Notes: generated from the sequence alone by a model not told the origin. A stretch of 39,179 bases of DNA from Acetobacteraceae bacterium (GCA_947474705.1 CANJJS010000046.1:1-39179), one strand, 5' to 3'. Positions 18,376 through 30,008 are shown, counted from the first letter of the stretch. Numbers and translations: made by a program.

Positions 18376-18561
18376 GCGAAATTCCCTTTTACCCTGACGC
18401 CGTATTCTCCGGCTTCGCGTCCGGAGACGCAAGGCCGTCGTCGAGATGGGCTCTGAAACACCGAAGCCCGGTCCAGCCGGACCATTCGTCGCGGCGCGAG
18501 GCCGGTTGGAATGGACCGGCCAGACCGGGCCGCGCTGTCTTCAGGTGCCGTGCCGGACCGG

Positions 18562-19047
18562 TCAGGCCGCGGCGGCGGGCTCTGGCCGAACGACCGTCGC
18601 TGTCACGGTGCCACCGGCTTTCTCAATCGCGGCACGCGCCGTGGCCGAGACACCGGAGACGGTGATGTTCACGGCACGCTTGATCTCGCCAACGCCCAGC
18701 AGACGGATCCCGTCGAGCTGATGGTTGCCGAGACCGGCCGCCGTCAGCATCGCCTCGTCAATCGGCTGGCTGGCGTCGAGTTTGCCGGCTTCGATCGCCG
18801 CATCCAACGTGCCGACATTCAACGGCGCGTAGACCTTGCGATACAGGTTCCGGAACCCGCGCTTGGGCAGACGGCGATAGATGGGGAGCTGACCGCCTTC
18901 GAAGCCGTTCAGCGACACGCCTTCGCGTGCCTTCTGACCCTTCACGCCCTTGCCGGACGTCTTGCCTTTGCCCGAGCCAATTCCGCGGCCAAGCCGCTTG
19001 AATTTCAGGCGCGCGCCCTCGTTGTCGCGCAGTTCGTTCAGTTTCAT
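18562..19047 (-). CDS. rplO: 50S ribosomal protein L15
   Basis: 161 residues. [15 protein letters not shown] and the glycine-rich [22 protein letters not shown] loop are diagnostic. The start is 1 bp after the rpmD stop (TGAGATG); its GGAGGAG site lies within the end of rpmD, implying coupled translation. A gap of 186 bp follows before secY, in which I see nothing convincing. Confidence 0.97.
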   Translation of the reverse strand: MKLNELRDNEGARLKFKRLGRGIGSGKGKTSGKGVKGQKAREGVSLNGFEGGQLPIYRRLPKRGFRNLYRKVYAPLNVGTLDAAIEAGKLDASQPIDEAMLTAAGLGNHQLDGIRLLGVGEIKRAVNITVSGVSATARAAIEKAGGTVTATVVRPEPAAAA

Positions 19048-19048
19048 C

Positions 19049-19231
19049 TCAGGAAAGCTCCTCCACCTTGATCAGGTGGGCGACTTTTCGAAGCATGCCG
19101 CGCACCGAAGGCGTATCTTCGAGCTCGCGGGTGCGGCGGATGGTTTTCAGGCCGAGGCCGAGAAGGGTTTCCTTCTGGCCGGGCTTGCGTCCCAGAGCGG
19201 ACTTGATCTGGGTCACACGAACCTTAGGCAT
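19049..19231 (-). CDS. rpmD: 50S ribosomal protein L30
   Basis: 60 residues: [17 protein letters not shown], then [20 protein letters not shown] and HLIKVEE, the full short bacterial L30. The ATG at 19231 overlaps the end of rpsE by 8 bp, a tight coupling. A longer frame starting at 19273 lies inside rpsE and is not used. Confidence 0.96.
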   Translation of the reverse strand: MPKVRVTQIKSALGRKPGQKETLLGLGLKTIRRTRELEDTPSVRGMLRKVAHLIKVEELS

Positions 19232-19826
19232 TCGGAGTCTCCTCGGCGGGCGCGGCTGCCGCGGCGGGGGCATCGCGGCGGCCGAAAATCTCGGACACTT
19301 TCTTGCCCCGGCGCGTGGCGACTGACCGCGGGCTGGCGCAATGCTTCAGCGCATCGAACGTCGCCTTGACCATGTTATGCGGGTTGCGGCTGCCAAGGCT
19401 CTTGGCGACGACATCGCCGATACCAAGGGTCTCGAACACCGCGCGCATCGGGCCGCCGGCGATGATGCCGGTGCCAGCCGTGGCGGAGCGCAGGATCACA
19501 CTGCCGGCGCCGAAGTGACCTTCGACGTCGTGGTGCAGGGTCCGGCCTTCCTTCATGGGGACACGGATCATGGCGCGCTTGGCACGCTCGGTGGCTTTTC
19601 GAATTGCCTCCGGCACCTCACGCGCTTTGCCCGCGCCGTAACCAACCCGGCCCTTCTGATCCCCGACCACCATCAGCGCGGCGAAAGCGAAGCGGCGTCC
19701 GCCCTTCACCACTTTCGCAACGCGGTTGATGGAGACCATTTTCTCGATGATGCCGTCGTCAGGCTCGCGCTCGCGGTCCCGATCGCGACCGCCACGTCCA
19801 CCGCCTTCTCTGGGTTCCCGTGCCAT
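19224..19826 (-). CDS. rpsE: 30S ribosomal protein S5
   Basis: 200 residues. The core runs from [21 protein letters not shown] through [17 protein letters not shown] to [16 protein letters not shown], as in all S5, a decoding-fidelity protein. The N-terminus carries an Arg/Gly/Asp-rich extension of about 25 residues ([13 protein letters not shown]) and the C-terminus an alanine-rich tail. Confidence 0.97.
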   Translation of the reverse strand: MAREPREGGGRGGRDRDREREPDDGIIEKMVSINRVAKVVKGGRRFAFAALMVVGDQKGRVGYGAGKAREVPEAIRKATERAKRAMIRVPMKEGRTLHHDVEGHFGAGSVILRSATAGTGIIAGGPMRAVFETLGIGDVVAKSLGSRNPHNMVKATFDALKHCASPRSVATRRGKKVSEIFGRRDAPAAAAAPAEETPNA

Positions 19827-19838
19827 TCGCTTTTTTCC

Positions 19839-20201
19839 TCAGAAATCCAGCCCGGCTTCACGGGCGGCTTCGGCCAGGGCCTTGACCCGACCGTGATACA
19901 GATAAGAGCCGCGATCGAAGACGACCTGCGTCACACCGGCCGCCAACGCGCGTTCCGCGAGCAACTTGCCCACGGCCGTGGCGGCTTCCTTGTTCGCGCC
20001 GGTGCGCAGCGACTCGCGCAGCCCCTTGTCCAGCGAGGACGCCGCGGCGAGGGTGTGCCCCTGCGCGTCGTCGATCACCTGCGCGTGGATATTCTGCTCC
20101 GAGCGGAACACCGACAGGCGCGGACGCCCGTGGCCCTTCTGGCGAAGCTGGTAGCGCAGCCGCTCTTTGCGGCGGAGGCGAAGATCCTGTTTCGAGCTCA
20201 T
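19839..20201 (-). CDS. rplR: 50S ribosomal protein L18
   Basis: 120 residues; [21 protein letters not shown] and the C-terminal [24 protein letters not shown] are typical of L18, which binds 5S rRNA. The start overlaps the rplF stop by 4 bp. Confidence 0.97.
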   Translation of the reverse strand: MSSKQDLRLRRKERLRYQLRQKGHGRPRLSVFRSEQNIHAQVIDDAQGHTLAAASSLDKGLRESLRTGANKEAATAVGKLLAERALAAGVTQVVFDRGSYLYHGRVKALAEAAREAGLDF

Positions 20202-20731
20202 TTCTTCTTGCCTTCCTTCCGCCGGATCGTCTCGTCGGTGTAGCGCGCGCCCTTGCCCTTATAGGGTTCCGGCGGACGGAACGCGCGGATCTCGGCGGCG
20301 ACCTGGCCAACGAGACGCTTGTCGATCCCCTCGACCTTGATCGCGGTCGGGCGTTCGCAACTGATTTTGATCCCGGCGGGGATCGGATAGATGACGGGAT
20401 GGGAGAACCCGAGATTCATTTCCAGGTTCGCCCCCGCGACCGCGGCGCGATAGCCGGTGCCGGTGATTTCCAGGGATTTGGTGAACCCCGTGGAAACGCC
20501 CGTCACCATGTTGGCGATCAACGCCCGCGTGGTGCCCCACATCATCCGGGCCTTCTGGTCGCCGCTCTTCGGCGCGACGGCGACCTTGTTACCTTCGATG
20601 GTGGTTTCCACGAGGTCGGTGAGCGGCAGACGCAGCTCGCCCAACTTGCCCTTCGCGGTCAGAATGCCCTCGACGACGGCGATCTGCACGCCCGCGGGGA
20701 TCTCGACCGGATATTTTCCAACGCGTGACAT
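20198..20731 (-). CDS. rplF: 50S ribosomal protein L6
   Basis: 177 residues from ATG 20731 ([15 protein letters not shown]). The C-terminal signature [16 protein letters not shown] is present. L6 sits at the base of the L7/L12 stalk. The frame continues upstream to 20800 but that part overlaps rpsH and is not family-like. The gap to rpsH is 13 bp. Confidence 0.97.
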   Translation of the reverse strand: MSRVGKYPVEIPAGVQIAVVEGILTAKGKLGELRLPLTDLVETTIEGNKVAVAPKSGDQKARMMWGTTRALIANMVTGVSTGFTKSLEITGTGYRAAVAGANLEMNLGFSHPVIYPIPAGIKISCERPTAIKVEGIDKRLVGQVAAEIRAFRPPEPYKGKGARYTDETIRRKEGKKK

Positions 20732-20744
20732 ATGCCTGTCTCCG

Positions 20745-21143
20745 TCAGAACACGCGGCAGAGGACTTCGCCGCCAACATTGGCGGCGCGGGCCTCGGCAT
20801 CGCTCATCACGCCGCGCGGCGTGGAGAGGATGGAAATACCGAGGCCGGCGTAGACCCGCGGCAGTTCCTTGATCTTCGAATACACGCGGCGGCCGGGCCG
20901 GGAGACGCGTGTGATCTCCTTGATGACCGGTTCGCCCTCGTTATATTTCAGCTCAATCTTCAAACGGGCCACGCCGGGACGGAGTTCTTCCGCCGAGTAG
21001 CCGCGAATGAAGCCTTCGCGCTTCAGCACGCCCAGAACGTTCGCGCGCAGCTGGGAGGCCGGCGAAACGCAGCTGGAATGACGCGCGCGCTGCGCGTTAC
21101 GAATCCGTGTGAGCATATCGCCCAGGGGATCGGAAAGTGACAT
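20745..21143 (-). CDS. rpsH: 30S ribosomal protein S8
   Basis: 132 residues. [18 protein letters not shown] at the N-terminus and the C-terminal [20 protein letters not shown] are diagnostic. S8 binds helix 21 of 16S rRNA and in E. coli represses the spc operon; no such leader target was identified here. Confidence 0.97.
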   Translation of the reverse strand: MSLSDPLGDMLTRIRNAQRARHSSCVSPASQLRANVLGVLKREGFIRGYSAEELRPGVARLKIELKYNEGEPVIKEITRVSRPGRRVYSKIKELPRVYAGLGISILSTPRGVMSDAEARAANVGGEVLCRVF

Positions 21144-21158
21144 TGGTCCGTTCCCTTC

Positions 21159-21464
21159 TTACCAGCTGGCCTTGACCATGCCGGGGATCTGCCCGGCACT
21201 CGCGAGGTCGCGCAGCGCGATGCGGCACAGTTTGAATTTGCGATAGTTGCCGCGGGCACGCCCGGTCAGCTCGCAGCGGAGCCGGACGCGGACTTTCGCG
21301 CCGTTGCGCGGCAATTGCGCCAGTTTCAACGTCGCGTTGAAACGGTCTTCCACCGCCAATGTGCGGTCCATGACAATATCCTTGAGCGCCTTGCGCTTGC
21401 CCTTGTCGCGGGCCGCCAGACGTTCGCGCATTTTGTTACGGTTGACCTGAGAAGTTTTGGCCAT
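21159..21464 (-). CDS. rpsN: 30S ribosomal protein S14 (zinc-free form)
   Basis: 101 residues, the long form. The C-terminal [19 protein letters not shown] lacks the paired CxxC motifs of the zinc form. [15 protein letters not shown] is the usual N-terminus. A 57-bp gap separates it from rplE. Confidence 0.97.
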   Translation of the reverse strand: MAKTSQVNRNKMRERLAARDKGKRKALKDIVMDRTLAVEDRFNATLKLAQLPRNGAKVRVRLRCELTGRARGNYRKFKLCRIALRDLASAGQIPGMVKASW

Positions 21465-21521
21465 CCTGTCTTCTTACCTCCGGAACCTGTCAGACCGTGA
21501 TCTGGCGGTTTTCCATAAAAC

Positions 21522-22226
21522 TCAGTTGGCGAAGGGTAGATCGAAAGCCTTGAGCAGGGCTTTCGCCTCGGCGTCGGTTTTCGCCGTGGTGACGAACTGG
21601 ATGTCCATCCCACGCACGTTCTCGACGCGATCGTAGTTGATCTCGGGGAAGATGATCTGTTCCTTGAGACCCATCGCGAAATTGCCGCGGCCGTCGAAGC
21701 CCTTGCCCGTGATTCCGCGGAAGTCGCGGACCCGAGGCAGCGCGATCGTGACGAGGCGATCCATGAACTCGTACATGCGCGCCTTGCGGAGCGTCACCTT
21801 GCAGCCGATCGGCAGACCCTTGCGGATCTTGAAGCCCGCGATGGCCTTCTTGGCCACGGTCTTCACCGGCTTCTGCGCGGCGATCGCCTGCAACTCGGAC
21901 ACGGCGGCGTCGAGCTTCTTCTGGTCGCCCGTCGCTTCGCCCACGCCCATGTTGATGACGATCTTCTCGAGACGCGGCACCTGCATTGGGTTCTTGTAGC
22001 CGAACTCCGCTGTCATCTTGCCGCGGATTTCATCGACGTAACGCTTGTGGAAACGCGTCATCCCCTCGGGCGAGGCTTTGGGATCGGCGACGCCGGCCCC
22101 GTCCTGCATCCGGGCGGCGCGGCGCTCCTCGCGACCCGGAGGGGCAGCGCCCTGGTTGCCACGCCCGCCACCGGCGGCGTTCTTCTTGGCGCCGGGTTTG
22201 GCGCCGGATTTTTTGGTTCCGCTCAT
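21522..22226 (-). CDS. rplE: 50S ribosomal protein L5 with N-terminal extension
   Basis: 234 residues. The L5 core starts at [16 protein letters not shown] (residue 56) and has the usual 179 residues, with [18 protein letters not shown] and [18 protein letters not shown]. It is preceded by 55 residues rich in Lys, Ala, Gly and Arg ([20 protein letters not shown]). The ATG at 22226 has GAGG at a good distance, overlapping the rplX stop, and the extension has high GC at third positions, so it appears translated. The internal ATG at 22061 has an AGGGG too close to be ideal. Confidence 0.95.
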   Translation of the reverse strand: MSGTKKSGAKPGAKKNAAGGGRGNQGAAPPGREERRAARMQDGAGVADPKASPEGMTRFHKRYVDEIRGKMTAEFGYKNPMQVPRLEKIVINMGVGEATGDQKKLDAAVSELQAIAAQKPVKTVAKKAIAGFKIRKGLPIGCKVTLRKARMYEFMDRLVTIALPRVRDFRGITGKGFDGRGNFAMGLKEQIIFPEINYDRVENVRGMDIQFVTTAKTDAEAKALLKAFDLPFAN

Positions 22227-22236
22227 TGCTCGCGCC

Positions 22237-22557
22237 TCAGCTCTCGATCACGGCGCCGGTCTTCCGGGCGACACGGACCTTGCGGCCGTCCTCCAGAACC
22301 CGGAACGCGACCTTGGTCGGCTCATTGGTTTTCGGGTCGATCAGCTTCAGGTTCGACATATGGATCGCCGCTTCCCGCCGCTGAATACCGCCCGCATCGC
22401 CCGCGCGGGTCGGCTTCACGTGATGCGTGGCCAGATTGACGCCGGACACGATCGCGCGATTTTCCTTCGGCTTCACCACGGCTACCTCGCCCCGGCGGCC
22501 TTTGTTGGCGCCACTGATCACCAGGACCGTGTCGCCTTTACGAATGCGCGCGGCCAT
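22237..22557 (-). CDS. rplX: 50S ribosomal protein L24
   Basis: 106 residues. [20 protein letters not shown] contains the KOW motif; [19 protein letters not shown] follows. L24 is an early assembly initiator of the large subunit. The gap to rplE is 10 bp. Confidence 0.97.
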   Translation of the reverse strand: MAARIRKGDTVLVISGANKGRRGEVAVVKPKENRAIVSGVNLATHHVKPTRAGDAGGIQRREAAIHMSNLKLIDPKTNEPTKVAFRVLEDGRKVRVARKTGAVIES

Positions 22558-22582
22558 TATCGTGTCTCCGATACGTGGGACA

Positions 22583-22951
22583 TTATAATACCTCCGGCGC
22601 GAGCGAGATGATCTTCATGAACTTCTTGGCCCGCAGTTCCCGGACGACCGGTCCGAAAATACGCGTGCCGATCGGCTCCATCGACTTGTTGATCAGCACG
22701 GCCGCGTTGCGGTCGAAACGGATCGCGGAGCCGTCGGCGCGGCGCACCGGGTAAGACGTGCGCACGATCACCGCCTGGTGGACGTCGCCCTTCTTCACCT
22801 TGCCGCGGGGAATGGCTTCGCGGATCGAGACAACAATGACATCGCCAACCGAAGCGGTCTTACGCTTCGAGCCACCGAGCACCTTGATGCACAACACCTT
22901 ACGCGCGCCGGAGTTGTCGGCGACATCGAGCGTCGATTCGGACTGGATCAT
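22583..22951 (-). CDS. rplN: 50S ribosomal protein L14
   Basis: 122 residues, the canonical length. [20 protein letters not shown] and [20 protein letters not shown] are fully conserved. The ATG overlaps the rpsQ stop by 4 bp, so the S10 and spc clusters are joined without a promoter gap. Confidence 0.98.
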   Translation of the reverse strand: MIQSESTLDVADNSGARKVLCIKVLGGSKRKTASVGDVIVVSIREAIPRGKVKKGDVHQAVIVRTSYPVRRADGSAIRFDRNAAVLINKSMEPIGTRIFGPVVRELRAKKFMKIISLAPEVL

Positions 22952-23232
22952 GCCGCGACTCCTTCGGGATGCGCGTCATGGCTGACCGCCAGAGGCTGGC
23001 CGTTACGCTCGACAACCGTCCACGTCTTGCGCTTGGAAATCGGGCGGCATTCCTCAATGCGCACCTGATCGCCGATCTTGCAGACATTGACCTCGTCGTG
23101 CGCCGCGTATTTCTTCGAACGGCGGATGAACTTCTTATAGAGCGGATGCATGACACGGCGATCGACAAGCACCGTCACGGTCTTGTCCATTTTGTCGCTG
23201 GTCACTCGTCCCGTCAGGACGCGTTTCGGCAT
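22948..23232 (-). CDS. rpsQ: 30S ribosomal protein S17
   Basis: 94 residues. [20 protein letters not shown] and [11 protein letters not shown] are diagnostic of S17, a primary 16S rRNA binder. It is the last gene of the S10 cluster and overlaps rplN. Confidence 0.97.
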   Translation of the reverse strand: MPKRVLTGRVTSDKMDKTVTVLVDRRVMHPLYKKFIRRSKKYAAHDEVNVCKIGDQVRIEECRPISKRKTWTVVERNGQPLAVSHDAHPEGVAA

Positions 23233-23244
23233 CGTCCCGGTCTC

Positions 23245-23478
23245 CTATGCGGGGGACGCGGTTTTCGCCGCGTCCCGTTTCAGTTGTGCCTGGACCGTCT
23301 TGATCCGGGCGATTTCCCGACGCGCCTGCTTCACCCGGCCCAGACCTTCGTTCTGGCCCGTGGCGCGCTGAAAGCGCAGATTGAATTGCTCCTTGCGGAG
23401 CTCCAGCAGCAGCTCGGCGATCTGGTCCGGCGACTTCGCGCGGATATCGCCGATCTTGTGCAACGCGGCCTTTGCCAT
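23245..23478 (-). CDS. rpmC: 50S ribosomal protein L29
   Basis: 77 residues from ATG 23478, 1 bp after the rplP stop. The helical pattern [20 protein letters not shown] and [14 protein letters not shown] is typical of L29 at the tunnel exit. A longer open frame upstream overlaps rplP and is discarded. Confidence 0.96.
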   Translation of the reverse strand: MAKAALHKIGDIRAKSPDQIAELLLELRKEQFNLRFQRATGQNEGLGRVKQARREIARIKTVQAQLKRDAAKTASPA

Positions 23479-23479
23479 C

Positions 23480-23896
23480 TCAGGCGTCTCCCATCCGCGT
23501 GATGAATTTCGTCTTGATCGGCAGTTTGGCCGCGCCCAGGGAAAGCGCTTCCTTGGCGAGTTCCGGCGCCACGCCGTCGATCTCGAACATGATGCGGCCC
23601 GGTGCCACGCGCGCCACCCAGAACTCGGGCGACCCTTTGCCGGAGCCCATGCGGACTTCGGCCGGCTTCGTCGACACCGGCACATCCGGGAAAATCCGGA
23701 TCCACACGCGGCCCGCGCGCTTCATCGCGCGGGTGATCGCGCGCCGCGCCGATTCGATCTGCCGCGCGGTGATCCGCTCGGGCTGCAACGCCTTGAGACC
23801 AAAGGAACCAAAGGTCAGCGAGGTGCCGCCCTTGGCGAGACCGTGAATGCGGCCCTTGTGCTGTTTGCGGAATTTCGTCCGCTTCGGAGACATCAT
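23480..23896 (-). CDS. rplP: 50S ribosomal protein L16
   Basis: 138 residues. [19 protein letters not shown] corresponds to the conserved MLSPKRTK start, supporting ATG 23896. [20 protein letters not shown] and [15 protein letters not shown] follow as expected. Confidence 0.97.
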   Translation of the reverse strand: MMSPKRTKFRKQHKGRIHGLAKGGTSLTFGSFGLKALQPERITARQIESARRAITRAMKRAGRVWIRIFPDVPVSTKPAEVRMGSGKGSPEFWVARVAPGRIMFEIDGVAPELAKEALSLGAAKLPIKTKFITRMGDA

Positions 23897-23902
23897 GGCC
23901 GT

Positions 23903-24580
23903 TTACCTTTGCGGAGCTTGCTCGGCCGCGCGGCGATCCTGCGCCATCGGGTCGTGCTGCATGATTTCGCCCTTGAACACCCAGACTTTGACGCCGCAGG
24001 TGCCATATGTCGTCTTCGCCGTGGCCACGCCGTAATCGACATCGCCGCGCAGCGTGTGCAACGGCACCCGGCCCTCGCGATACCACTCGACACGCGCGAT
24101 TTCCGCCCCGCCAAGACGCCCGCCGCAGTTGATCCGAATGCCCAGAGCGCCCAGACGCATCGCCGATTGAACCGCCCGCTTCATCGCGCGGCGGAAGGCA
24201 ACACGGCGTTCGAGCTGCTGCGCGATGTTCTCGGCGATCAACGTCGCGTCGATTTCCGGCTTACGGATTTCGACAATGTTCAGCGACACCTCGGCGTTGG
24301 CCATCTTGCTGAGGTCTTTCTTCAAGACCTCGATGTCCGTGCCCTTCTTGCCGATCACCACACCGGGACGCGCGGCATAGATCGTGACGCGCGGCTTCTT
24401 CGCCGGACGTTCGATGACAACGCGAGACACGCCGGCGCCGCGCAGCTTGGTGCGCAGATGCGCGCGGAGCTTCAGATCGTCGTGCAGCAGACGGGCGTAA
24501 TCGGCGCCCGCGTACCAGCGGCTGTCCCAGGTCCGGTTGATGCCGAGACGAAGCCCGACCGGATTGACTTTATGACCCAT
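23903..24580 (-). CDS. rpsC: 30S ribosomal protein S3
   Basis: 225 residues. [20 protein letters not shown] is the canonical start. The KH domain carries [11 protein letters not shown] (GxxG loop), and the C-terminal [20 protein letters not shown] region lines the mRNA entry tunnel. Confidence 0.98.
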   Translation of the reverse strand: MGHKVNPVGLRLGINRTWDSRWYAGADYARLLHDDLKLRAHLRTKLRGAGVSRVVIERPAKKPRVTIYAARPGVVIGKKGTDIEVLKKDLSKMANAEVSLNIVEIRKPEIDATLIAENIAQQLERRVAFRRAMKRAVQSAMRLGALGIRINCGGRLGGAEIARVEWYREGRVPLHTLRGDVDYGVATAKTTYGTCGVKVWVFKGEIMQHDPMAQDRRAAEQAPQR

Positions 24581-24581
24581 C

Positions 24582-25034
24582 CTACGAAGCTCCCTGCTCG
24601 GCGGCGGTTTCGGGCACCGGAATGGCGGTCGCCTCGATCGTGTTGTCGTCGGCCTCGATGTCGTCGGGACGCTCGGCGACCACGATCTTCATGTGGCTGA
24701 ACCATTTCTCGATGCGCGCCGAGCGGCCGCGGCCGCGGGCATGGAAGCGGCGCATCACGATGGAGCGGCCAACCTCGGCCCGCGTCACGACCAGGCGGTC
24801 GACGTCGAGCTGGTGATTGTTTTCCGCGTTCGCGATCGCGCTTTCCAGGGTCTTGCGGACCTGATGCGCGATGCGGCGCTTTGAGAACGTCAGCGTCGCG
24901 ATCGCCCGCTGCGCCGGGAGGTTGCGGATCATCGCCGCCACCAGGTTCAACTTGCGGGGGCTGGTGCGGACATTGCTCAGGATCGCCTGAGCTTCGTGAT
25001 CCGCGAGGCCGCGTGCGTGTTTCGGCTTGCTCAT
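24582..25034 (-). CDS. rplV: 50S ribosomal protein L22
   Basis: 150 residues, longer than the approximately 110 of E. coli. The core includes [17 protein letters not shown] and the tunnel-loop region [16 protein letters not shown]. The C-terminal 20-25 residues ([19 protein letters not shown]) form an acidic tail. It is 1 bp from both rpsS and rpsC. Confidence 0.97.
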   Translation of the reverse strand: MSKPKHARGLADHEAQAILSNVRTSPRKLNLVAAMIRNLPAQRAIATLTFSKRRIAHQVRKTLESAIANAENNHQLDVDRLVVTRAEVGRSIVMRRFHARGRGRSARIEKWFSHMKIVVAERPDDIEADDNTIEATAIPVPETAAEQGAS

Positions 25035-25035
25035 A

Positions 25036-25314
25036 TCAGCCCCGCTTCGCCTTTTTGTCCGCCGAATGGCCGGTGAACGTGCGGGTCGGCGAGAACTCGC
25101 CGAACTTGTGACCCACCATGTTTTCGTTCACCTGCACTGGCAGAAACTTGTGGCCGTTATAAACACCGAACGTGAGCCCGACGAATTGCGGCAGGATGGT
25201 CGAACGGCGCGACCAGATCTTAATGATCTCGTTGCGGCCGGAGGCTCGGGAGGTTTCCGCTTTCGCCAGCAGATAGCCGTCGACGAACGGACCTTTCCAG
25301 ACGGAACGCGCCAT
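25036..25314 (-). CDS. rpsS: 30S ribosomal protein S19
   Basis: 92 residues; [36 protein letters not shown] and [15 protein letters not shown] are diagnostic of S19 in the small-subunit head. Confidence 0.98.
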   Translation of the reverse strand: MARSVWKGPFVDGYLLAKAETSRASGRNEIIKIWSRRSTILPQFVGLTFGVYNGHKFLPVQVNENMVGHKFGEFSPTRTFTGHSADKKAKRG

Positions 25315-25315
25315 C

Positions 25316-26146
25316 TTATTTGCCCTTGTTGCGGCGGCGGATAATCAGACTATCCGTCCGCTTGTTGGTGCGCGTCTTCGCGCCCTTGGTCGGTTTGCCC
25401 CACGGAGTGACCGGGTGACGGCCGCCCGAGGTCCGGCCTTCGCCACCGCCATGCGGGTGATCGACCGGGTTCATGACAACGCCACGGTTATGCGGGCGGA
25501 AACCGAGCCAGCGCATACGCCCGGCTTTGCCAAGCTTTTGGTTCATGTTGTCCGGATTGGACACCGCGCCAATTGTCGCCATGCATTCGGCGCGCACCAC
25601 GCGAAGTTCGCCGGATGTCAGCTTGATCTGCGCGTAGCCCGAGTCCTTGCCGACCAACTGAGCATACGTCCCGGCGGAACGGGCGATCTTGCCGCCGGCG
25701 CCGATCTTCATCTCGATATTGTGGATGATCGTGCCGACCGGAATGGCCGACAGCGGCATCGCGTTGCCCGGCTTGATATCGGCGCGGGCCGACGCCACCA
25801 CCGCGTCGCCAACCTTCAGACGCTGCGGCGCCAGAATATAGGCCAGCTCGTTGTCGGCGTATTTGACCAGCGCGAGGAACGCGGTGCGGTTCGGATCGTA
25901 CTCCAGCCGCTCCACCACGCCCGCGACGTCGAACTTGCGGCGCTTAAAATCCACGATACGGTAGGACTGCTTATGCCCGCCGCCCCGGAACCGGCTGGTG
26001 ATACGGCCGTGATTGTTACGTCCGCCGTGGCTGTGCTGACCCTCGGTCAAACCCTTGATGGGCTTTCCCTTCCACAGGTCGGAACGGTCGATCAGAACGG
26101 TGCCGCGAAGGCTTGCCGTGACCGGATTGAATTGTCTTAATGCCAT
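25316..26146 (-). CDS. rplB: 50S ribosomal protein L2
   Basis: 276 residues. [20 protein letters not shown] and [17 protein letters not shown] are present, the latter holding the invariant His near the peptidyl-transferase centre. A complete protein in standard position. Confidence 0.98.
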   Translation of the reverse strand: MALRQFNPVTASLRGTVLIDRSDLWKGKPIKGLTEGQHSHGGRNNHGRITSRFRGGGHKQSYRIVDFKRRKFDVAGVVERLEYDPNRTAFLALVKYADNELAYILAPQRLKVGDAVVASARADIKPGNAMPLSAIPVGTIIHNIEMKIGAGGKIARSAGTYAQLVGKDSGYAQIKLTSGELRVVRAECMATIGAVSNPDNMNQKLGKAGRMRWLGFRPHNRGVVMNPVDHPHGGGEGRTSGGRHPVTPWGKPTKGAKTRTNKRTDSLIIRRRNKGK

Positions 26147-26158
26147 CTCGCGCGCGCC

Positions 26159-26494
26159 TTACGACAGGCTGGTGGTGAAATCGATCGCCTGGTCTTTCGC
26201 CAGACGCACGATCGCGTTTTTCACATCCGAGCGGCGGCCGGGACGGCCCTTGACCCGCTTGGTCTTGCCCTTGCGGACCAGCGTGTTCACGGCCACCACC
26301 TGAACCCCGAACAAACCCTCAATCGCGGCCTTGATCCGCGGCTTGGTGGCGTCCAGCGCGACGCGGAAAACATACTGGTTCTTCTCGGACAGCAGCGTCG
26401 CCTTTTCGGTGATCACCGGAGAGCGGATGATTTGAAACATCGCCTCCTTCGACAGCACCGGACGGGCGGCCTTCTTTTCGATCGTCTCGCTCAT
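26159..26494 (-). CDS. rplW: 50S ribosomal protein L23
   Basis: 111 residues. [19 protein letters not shown] and [19 protein letters not shown] are diagnostic. L23 docks trigger factor and SRP at the tunnel exit. An N-terminal extension of about 15 residues precedes the core. It overlaps rplD by 4 bp. Confidence 0.97.
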   Translation of the reverse strand: MSETIEKKAARPVLSKEAMFQIIRSPVITEKATLLSEKNQYVFRVALDATKPRIKAAIEGLFGVQVVAVNTLVRKGKTKRVKGRPGRRSDVKNAIVRLAKDQAIDFTTSLS

Positions 26495-27132
26495 GCCGCT
26501 TCTCCCGCCTTGGCCGCGCCGGTCAGCCGCGCCTTCAGCCCCTCAATGCCCGCGACCGTGATCGCCAGGACATCGTGGTTCAGAATGTCGTAAACATTCG
26601 CGCCCACGGTTGGCAGGATGTCAATCTTGTGCAGATTGCGGCTCGCCATCAGGAAGTCGCCATCAACCTCGCGATCCACGATCAGCGCCGACGACCAGCC
26701 GAGAACCTTCAGCTTCTTCGCCAGCTCGGCGGTCTTGGCGACGCCGGAGGCCGCGTCCAGAACCACCAGCTTGCCCTGCGCGGCCTTCTGCGACAGCGCG
26801 CAAATCAGACCCAGACGACGAACTTTCTTGTTCAGGCTGTATTCGTGCGAGCGCACGACGGGACCGTGAACCACGCCACCGGTGCGAAACTGCGGTGCCC
26901 GCAAACTACCCTGACGGGCGTTGCCGGTGCCTTTCTGCCGGTAAGGCTTCTTGGTCGTGCCGGAGACCTCGCCCATGCCTTTAATCTTGTGATTGCCCGA
27001 CCGGCGCTTGGCGAGCTGCCAGTGCACGACGCGCGCCATGATGTCGGCACGCGGCTTGGCCGCGAAAAACTCGTCCGGCAGCTCGGCGCTGCCAGCGGTT
27101 CCCTTGTCCAGAGTGGTGATATCGATTTGCAT
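26491..27132 (-). CDS. rplD: 50S ribosomal protein L4
   Basis: 213 residues. [20 protein letters not shown] is the tunnel-loop signature; [19 protein letters not shown] follows. In E. coli L4 also represses the S10 operon; whether the rpsJ upstream hairpins here serve that is unknown. Confidence 0.97.
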   Translation of the reverse strand: MQIDITTLDKGTAGSAELPDEFFAAKPRADIMARVVHWQLAKRRSGNHKIKGMGEVSGTTKKPYRQKGTGNARQGSLRAPQFRTGGVVHGPVVRSHEYSLNKKVRRLGLICALSQKAAQGKLVVLDAASGVAKTAELAKKLKVLGWSSALIVDREVDGDFLMASRNLHKIDILPTVGANVYDILNHDVLAITVAGIEGLKARLTGAAKAGEAA

Positions 27133-27141
27133 CGTCGTTCC

Positions 27142-27852
27142 TCAGCCCGCCGCCGGCGCGGCTTCAAGCAGCACCGCCGGAAAAGCGGCGTCCTTCGGCG
27201 GCATCTTCACCGCGTCGCGGATACGGACATATCCGCCCTTCGCGCCGGGCACCGCGCCCTTGATCATCAGCAAACCCTTGTCCGCGTCCACCGCCGCCAC
27301 TTCGACGTTCAACGTGGTGATGCGCTCGACACCCAAATGGCCCGCCATCTTTTTGTTCTTGAAGGTCCGGCCCGGATCCTGCCGGTTACCCGTCGATCCC
27401 AGCGAGCGATGCGAAATCGACACACCGTGAGAGGCTTCGAGACCCGAATAGTTCCAGCGCTTCATACCGCCGGCGAAGCCCTTGCCCTTGCTGGTCCCGC
27501 ACACATCGACCTTCTGGCCCACGGCGAAATGCGCCGCCGACAAGGTCGCGCCGGGTTCCAGAAGCGCGTCGGCGTCGACGCGGAATTCCATCACCTTCGA
27601 CTTCGGTTCCACCTTCGCCTTGGCGAAGTGGCCCCGATTCGGCTGGCTGACATTCTTCACCTTGGCCTTGCCCCAGCCAAGCTGCACGGCCGTGTAGCCG
27701 TCCTTATCCTGAGTCTTGGCGGCGACAACCTGAAGCTGATCGACCCGCAGGACCGTGACGGGCACATGCGTGCCGTCCTCCCGAAAGATACGGGTCATCC
27801 CCAGTTTTTTGGCCAACAGGCCAGTGCGTAGCTTTGCCATGGGCTTGCTCAT
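27142..27852 (-). CDS. rplC: 50S ribosomal protein L3
   Basis: 236 residues. [16 protein letters not shown] at the N-terminus and [20 protein letters not shown] are diagnostic; L3 reaches towards the peptidyl-transferase centre. The ATG at 27852 has GGGGAG upstream; a second ATG four codons in (27840) is possible. Confidence 0.97.
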   Translation of the reverse strand: MSKPMAKLRTGLLAKKLGMTRIFREDGTHVPVTVLRVDQLQVVAAKTQDKDGYTAVQLGWGKAKVKNVSQPNRGHFAKAKVEPKSKVMEFRVDADALLEPGATLSAAHFAVGQKVDVCGTSKGKGFAGGMKRWNYSGLEASHGVSISHRSLGSTGNRQDPGRTFKNKKMAGHLGVERITTLNVEVAAVDADKGLLMIKGAVPGAKGGYVRIRDAVKMPPKDAAFPAVLLEAAPAAG

Positions 27853-27867
27853 CTCGCTCCCCGGGCC

Positions 27868-28176
27868 TCAGATCTTGATCTCGACGTCCACGCCGGCGGC
27901 GAGGTCGAGCTTCATCAGCGCGTCCACCGTCTGCGGGGTCGGTTCGACAATGTCCAAAAGGCGGCGATGCGTCCGAATCTCGAACTGCTCGCGGCTTTTC
28001 TTGTCGACGTGCGGGGAGCGGTTGACCGTGAAACGCTCGATATGGGTCGGCAGCGGGATCGGTCCGCGAACCCGGGCACCGGTGCGCTTGGCCGTGTTCA
28101 CGATCTCCTTCGTGCTGTTGTCCAGCACGCGGTGGTCGTAGGCCTTGAGCCTGATGCGTATGTTCTGGTTGTCCAT
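27868..28176 (-). CDS. rpsJ: 30S ribosomal protein S10 / NusJ
   Basis: 102 residues, canonical length. [22 protein letters not shown] and [20 protein letters not shown] are conserved. S10 also acts with NusB in transcription antitermination. It is the first gene of the S10 cluster, 92 bp from tuf. Confidence 0.98.
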   Translation of the reverse strand: MDNQNIRIRLKAYDHRVLDNSTKEIVNTAKRTGARVRGPIPLPTHIERFTVNRSPHVDKKSREQFEIRTHRRLLDIVEPTPQTVDALMKLDLAAGVDVEIKI

Positions 28177-28197
28177 CGTTCGCTCTTAGTCCCCCGC

Positions 28198-28213
28198 GCC
28201 CGACTCATCGGGC
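28198..28213 (-). promoter_or_regulatory. small hairpin in the rpsJ leader
   Basis: GCCCGA and TCGGGC (6-bp perfect stem, 4-nt loop) lie 22 bp upstream of the rpsJ ATG, directly after the larger tuf-rpsJ hairpin. Confidence 0.4.
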
Positions 28214-28224
28214 CCCAAAACAGA

Positions 28225-28254
28225 CCGGCGCCTGACCGCATGGCCAGGCGCCGG
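28225..28254 (-). terminator. strong hairpin between tuf and rpsJ (terminator or attenuator)
   Basis: CCGGCGCCTG pairs with CAGGCGCCGG, and the inner GCC/GGT extends the stem to 13 bp around a 4-nt loop. On the minus strand it is followed by TCTGTTTT, a broken U tract. It lies 14 bp after the tuf stop, so it can end the str transcript or attenuate read-through into the S10 cluster. No clear promoter is seen between it and rpsJ. Confidence 0.65.
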
Positions 28255-28268
28255 GAACTTTCTTTAAC

Positions 28269-29459
<1,191 letters not shown>

Positions 29460-29519
29460 CGTACTCTCCGTGAATCCAGGAAGGGGTCCGCAAGGGAAAC
29501 CAGTTTTTCGTGTATCCGA

Positions 29520-29996
29520 TTACCAACGGTAATGACTGAAGGCCTTGTTCGCCTCCGCCATCCGATGGGTATCTTCGCGCTTCTTCACCGCCGAGCCACG
29601 GTTGTTCACCGCGTCCAGCAGCTCGTTCGACAGCCGATCCTGCATCGTGTGCTCGCCGCGCTTGCGGGCGGAGTCGATGATCCAGCGGATCGCCAGCGCC
29701 TGACGGCGGTCCGTGCGGACCTCGACCGGCACCTGGTAGGTCGCGCCGCCAACCCGGCGGGACCGGACTTCGACGGCGGGCTTCACGTTTTCCAACGCCT
29801 CATGGAACATGCGGATCGGATCCGCCTGCGCTCCACCACGACGCCGCAGCCCTTCGAGCGCATTGTAAACAATGCCCTCGGCCGTGGATTTCTTTCCGTC
29901 ATACATCAGCGCGTTCATGAAACGCATGAGAACGACGTCGCCAAACTTGGCGTCCGGAAGAATTTCGCGCTTTTCCGCGCGGTGACGGCGAGACAT
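29520..29996 (-). CDS. rpsG: 30S ribosomal protein S7
   Basis: 158 residues; [20 protein letters not shown] and [18 protein letters not shown] are diagnostic of S7, which nucleates the small-subunit head. It lies 12 bp after rpsL. Confidence 0.98.
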   Translation of the reverse strand: MSRRHRAEKREILPDAKFGDVVLMRFMNALMYDGKKSTAEGIVYNALEGLRRRGGAQADPIRMFHEALENVKPAVEVRSRRVGGATYQVPVEVRTDRRQALAIRWIIDSARKRGEHTMQDRLSNELLDAVNNRGSAVKKREDTHRMAEANKAFSHYRW

Positions 29997-30008
29997 GGAC
30001 GCGCTCCC

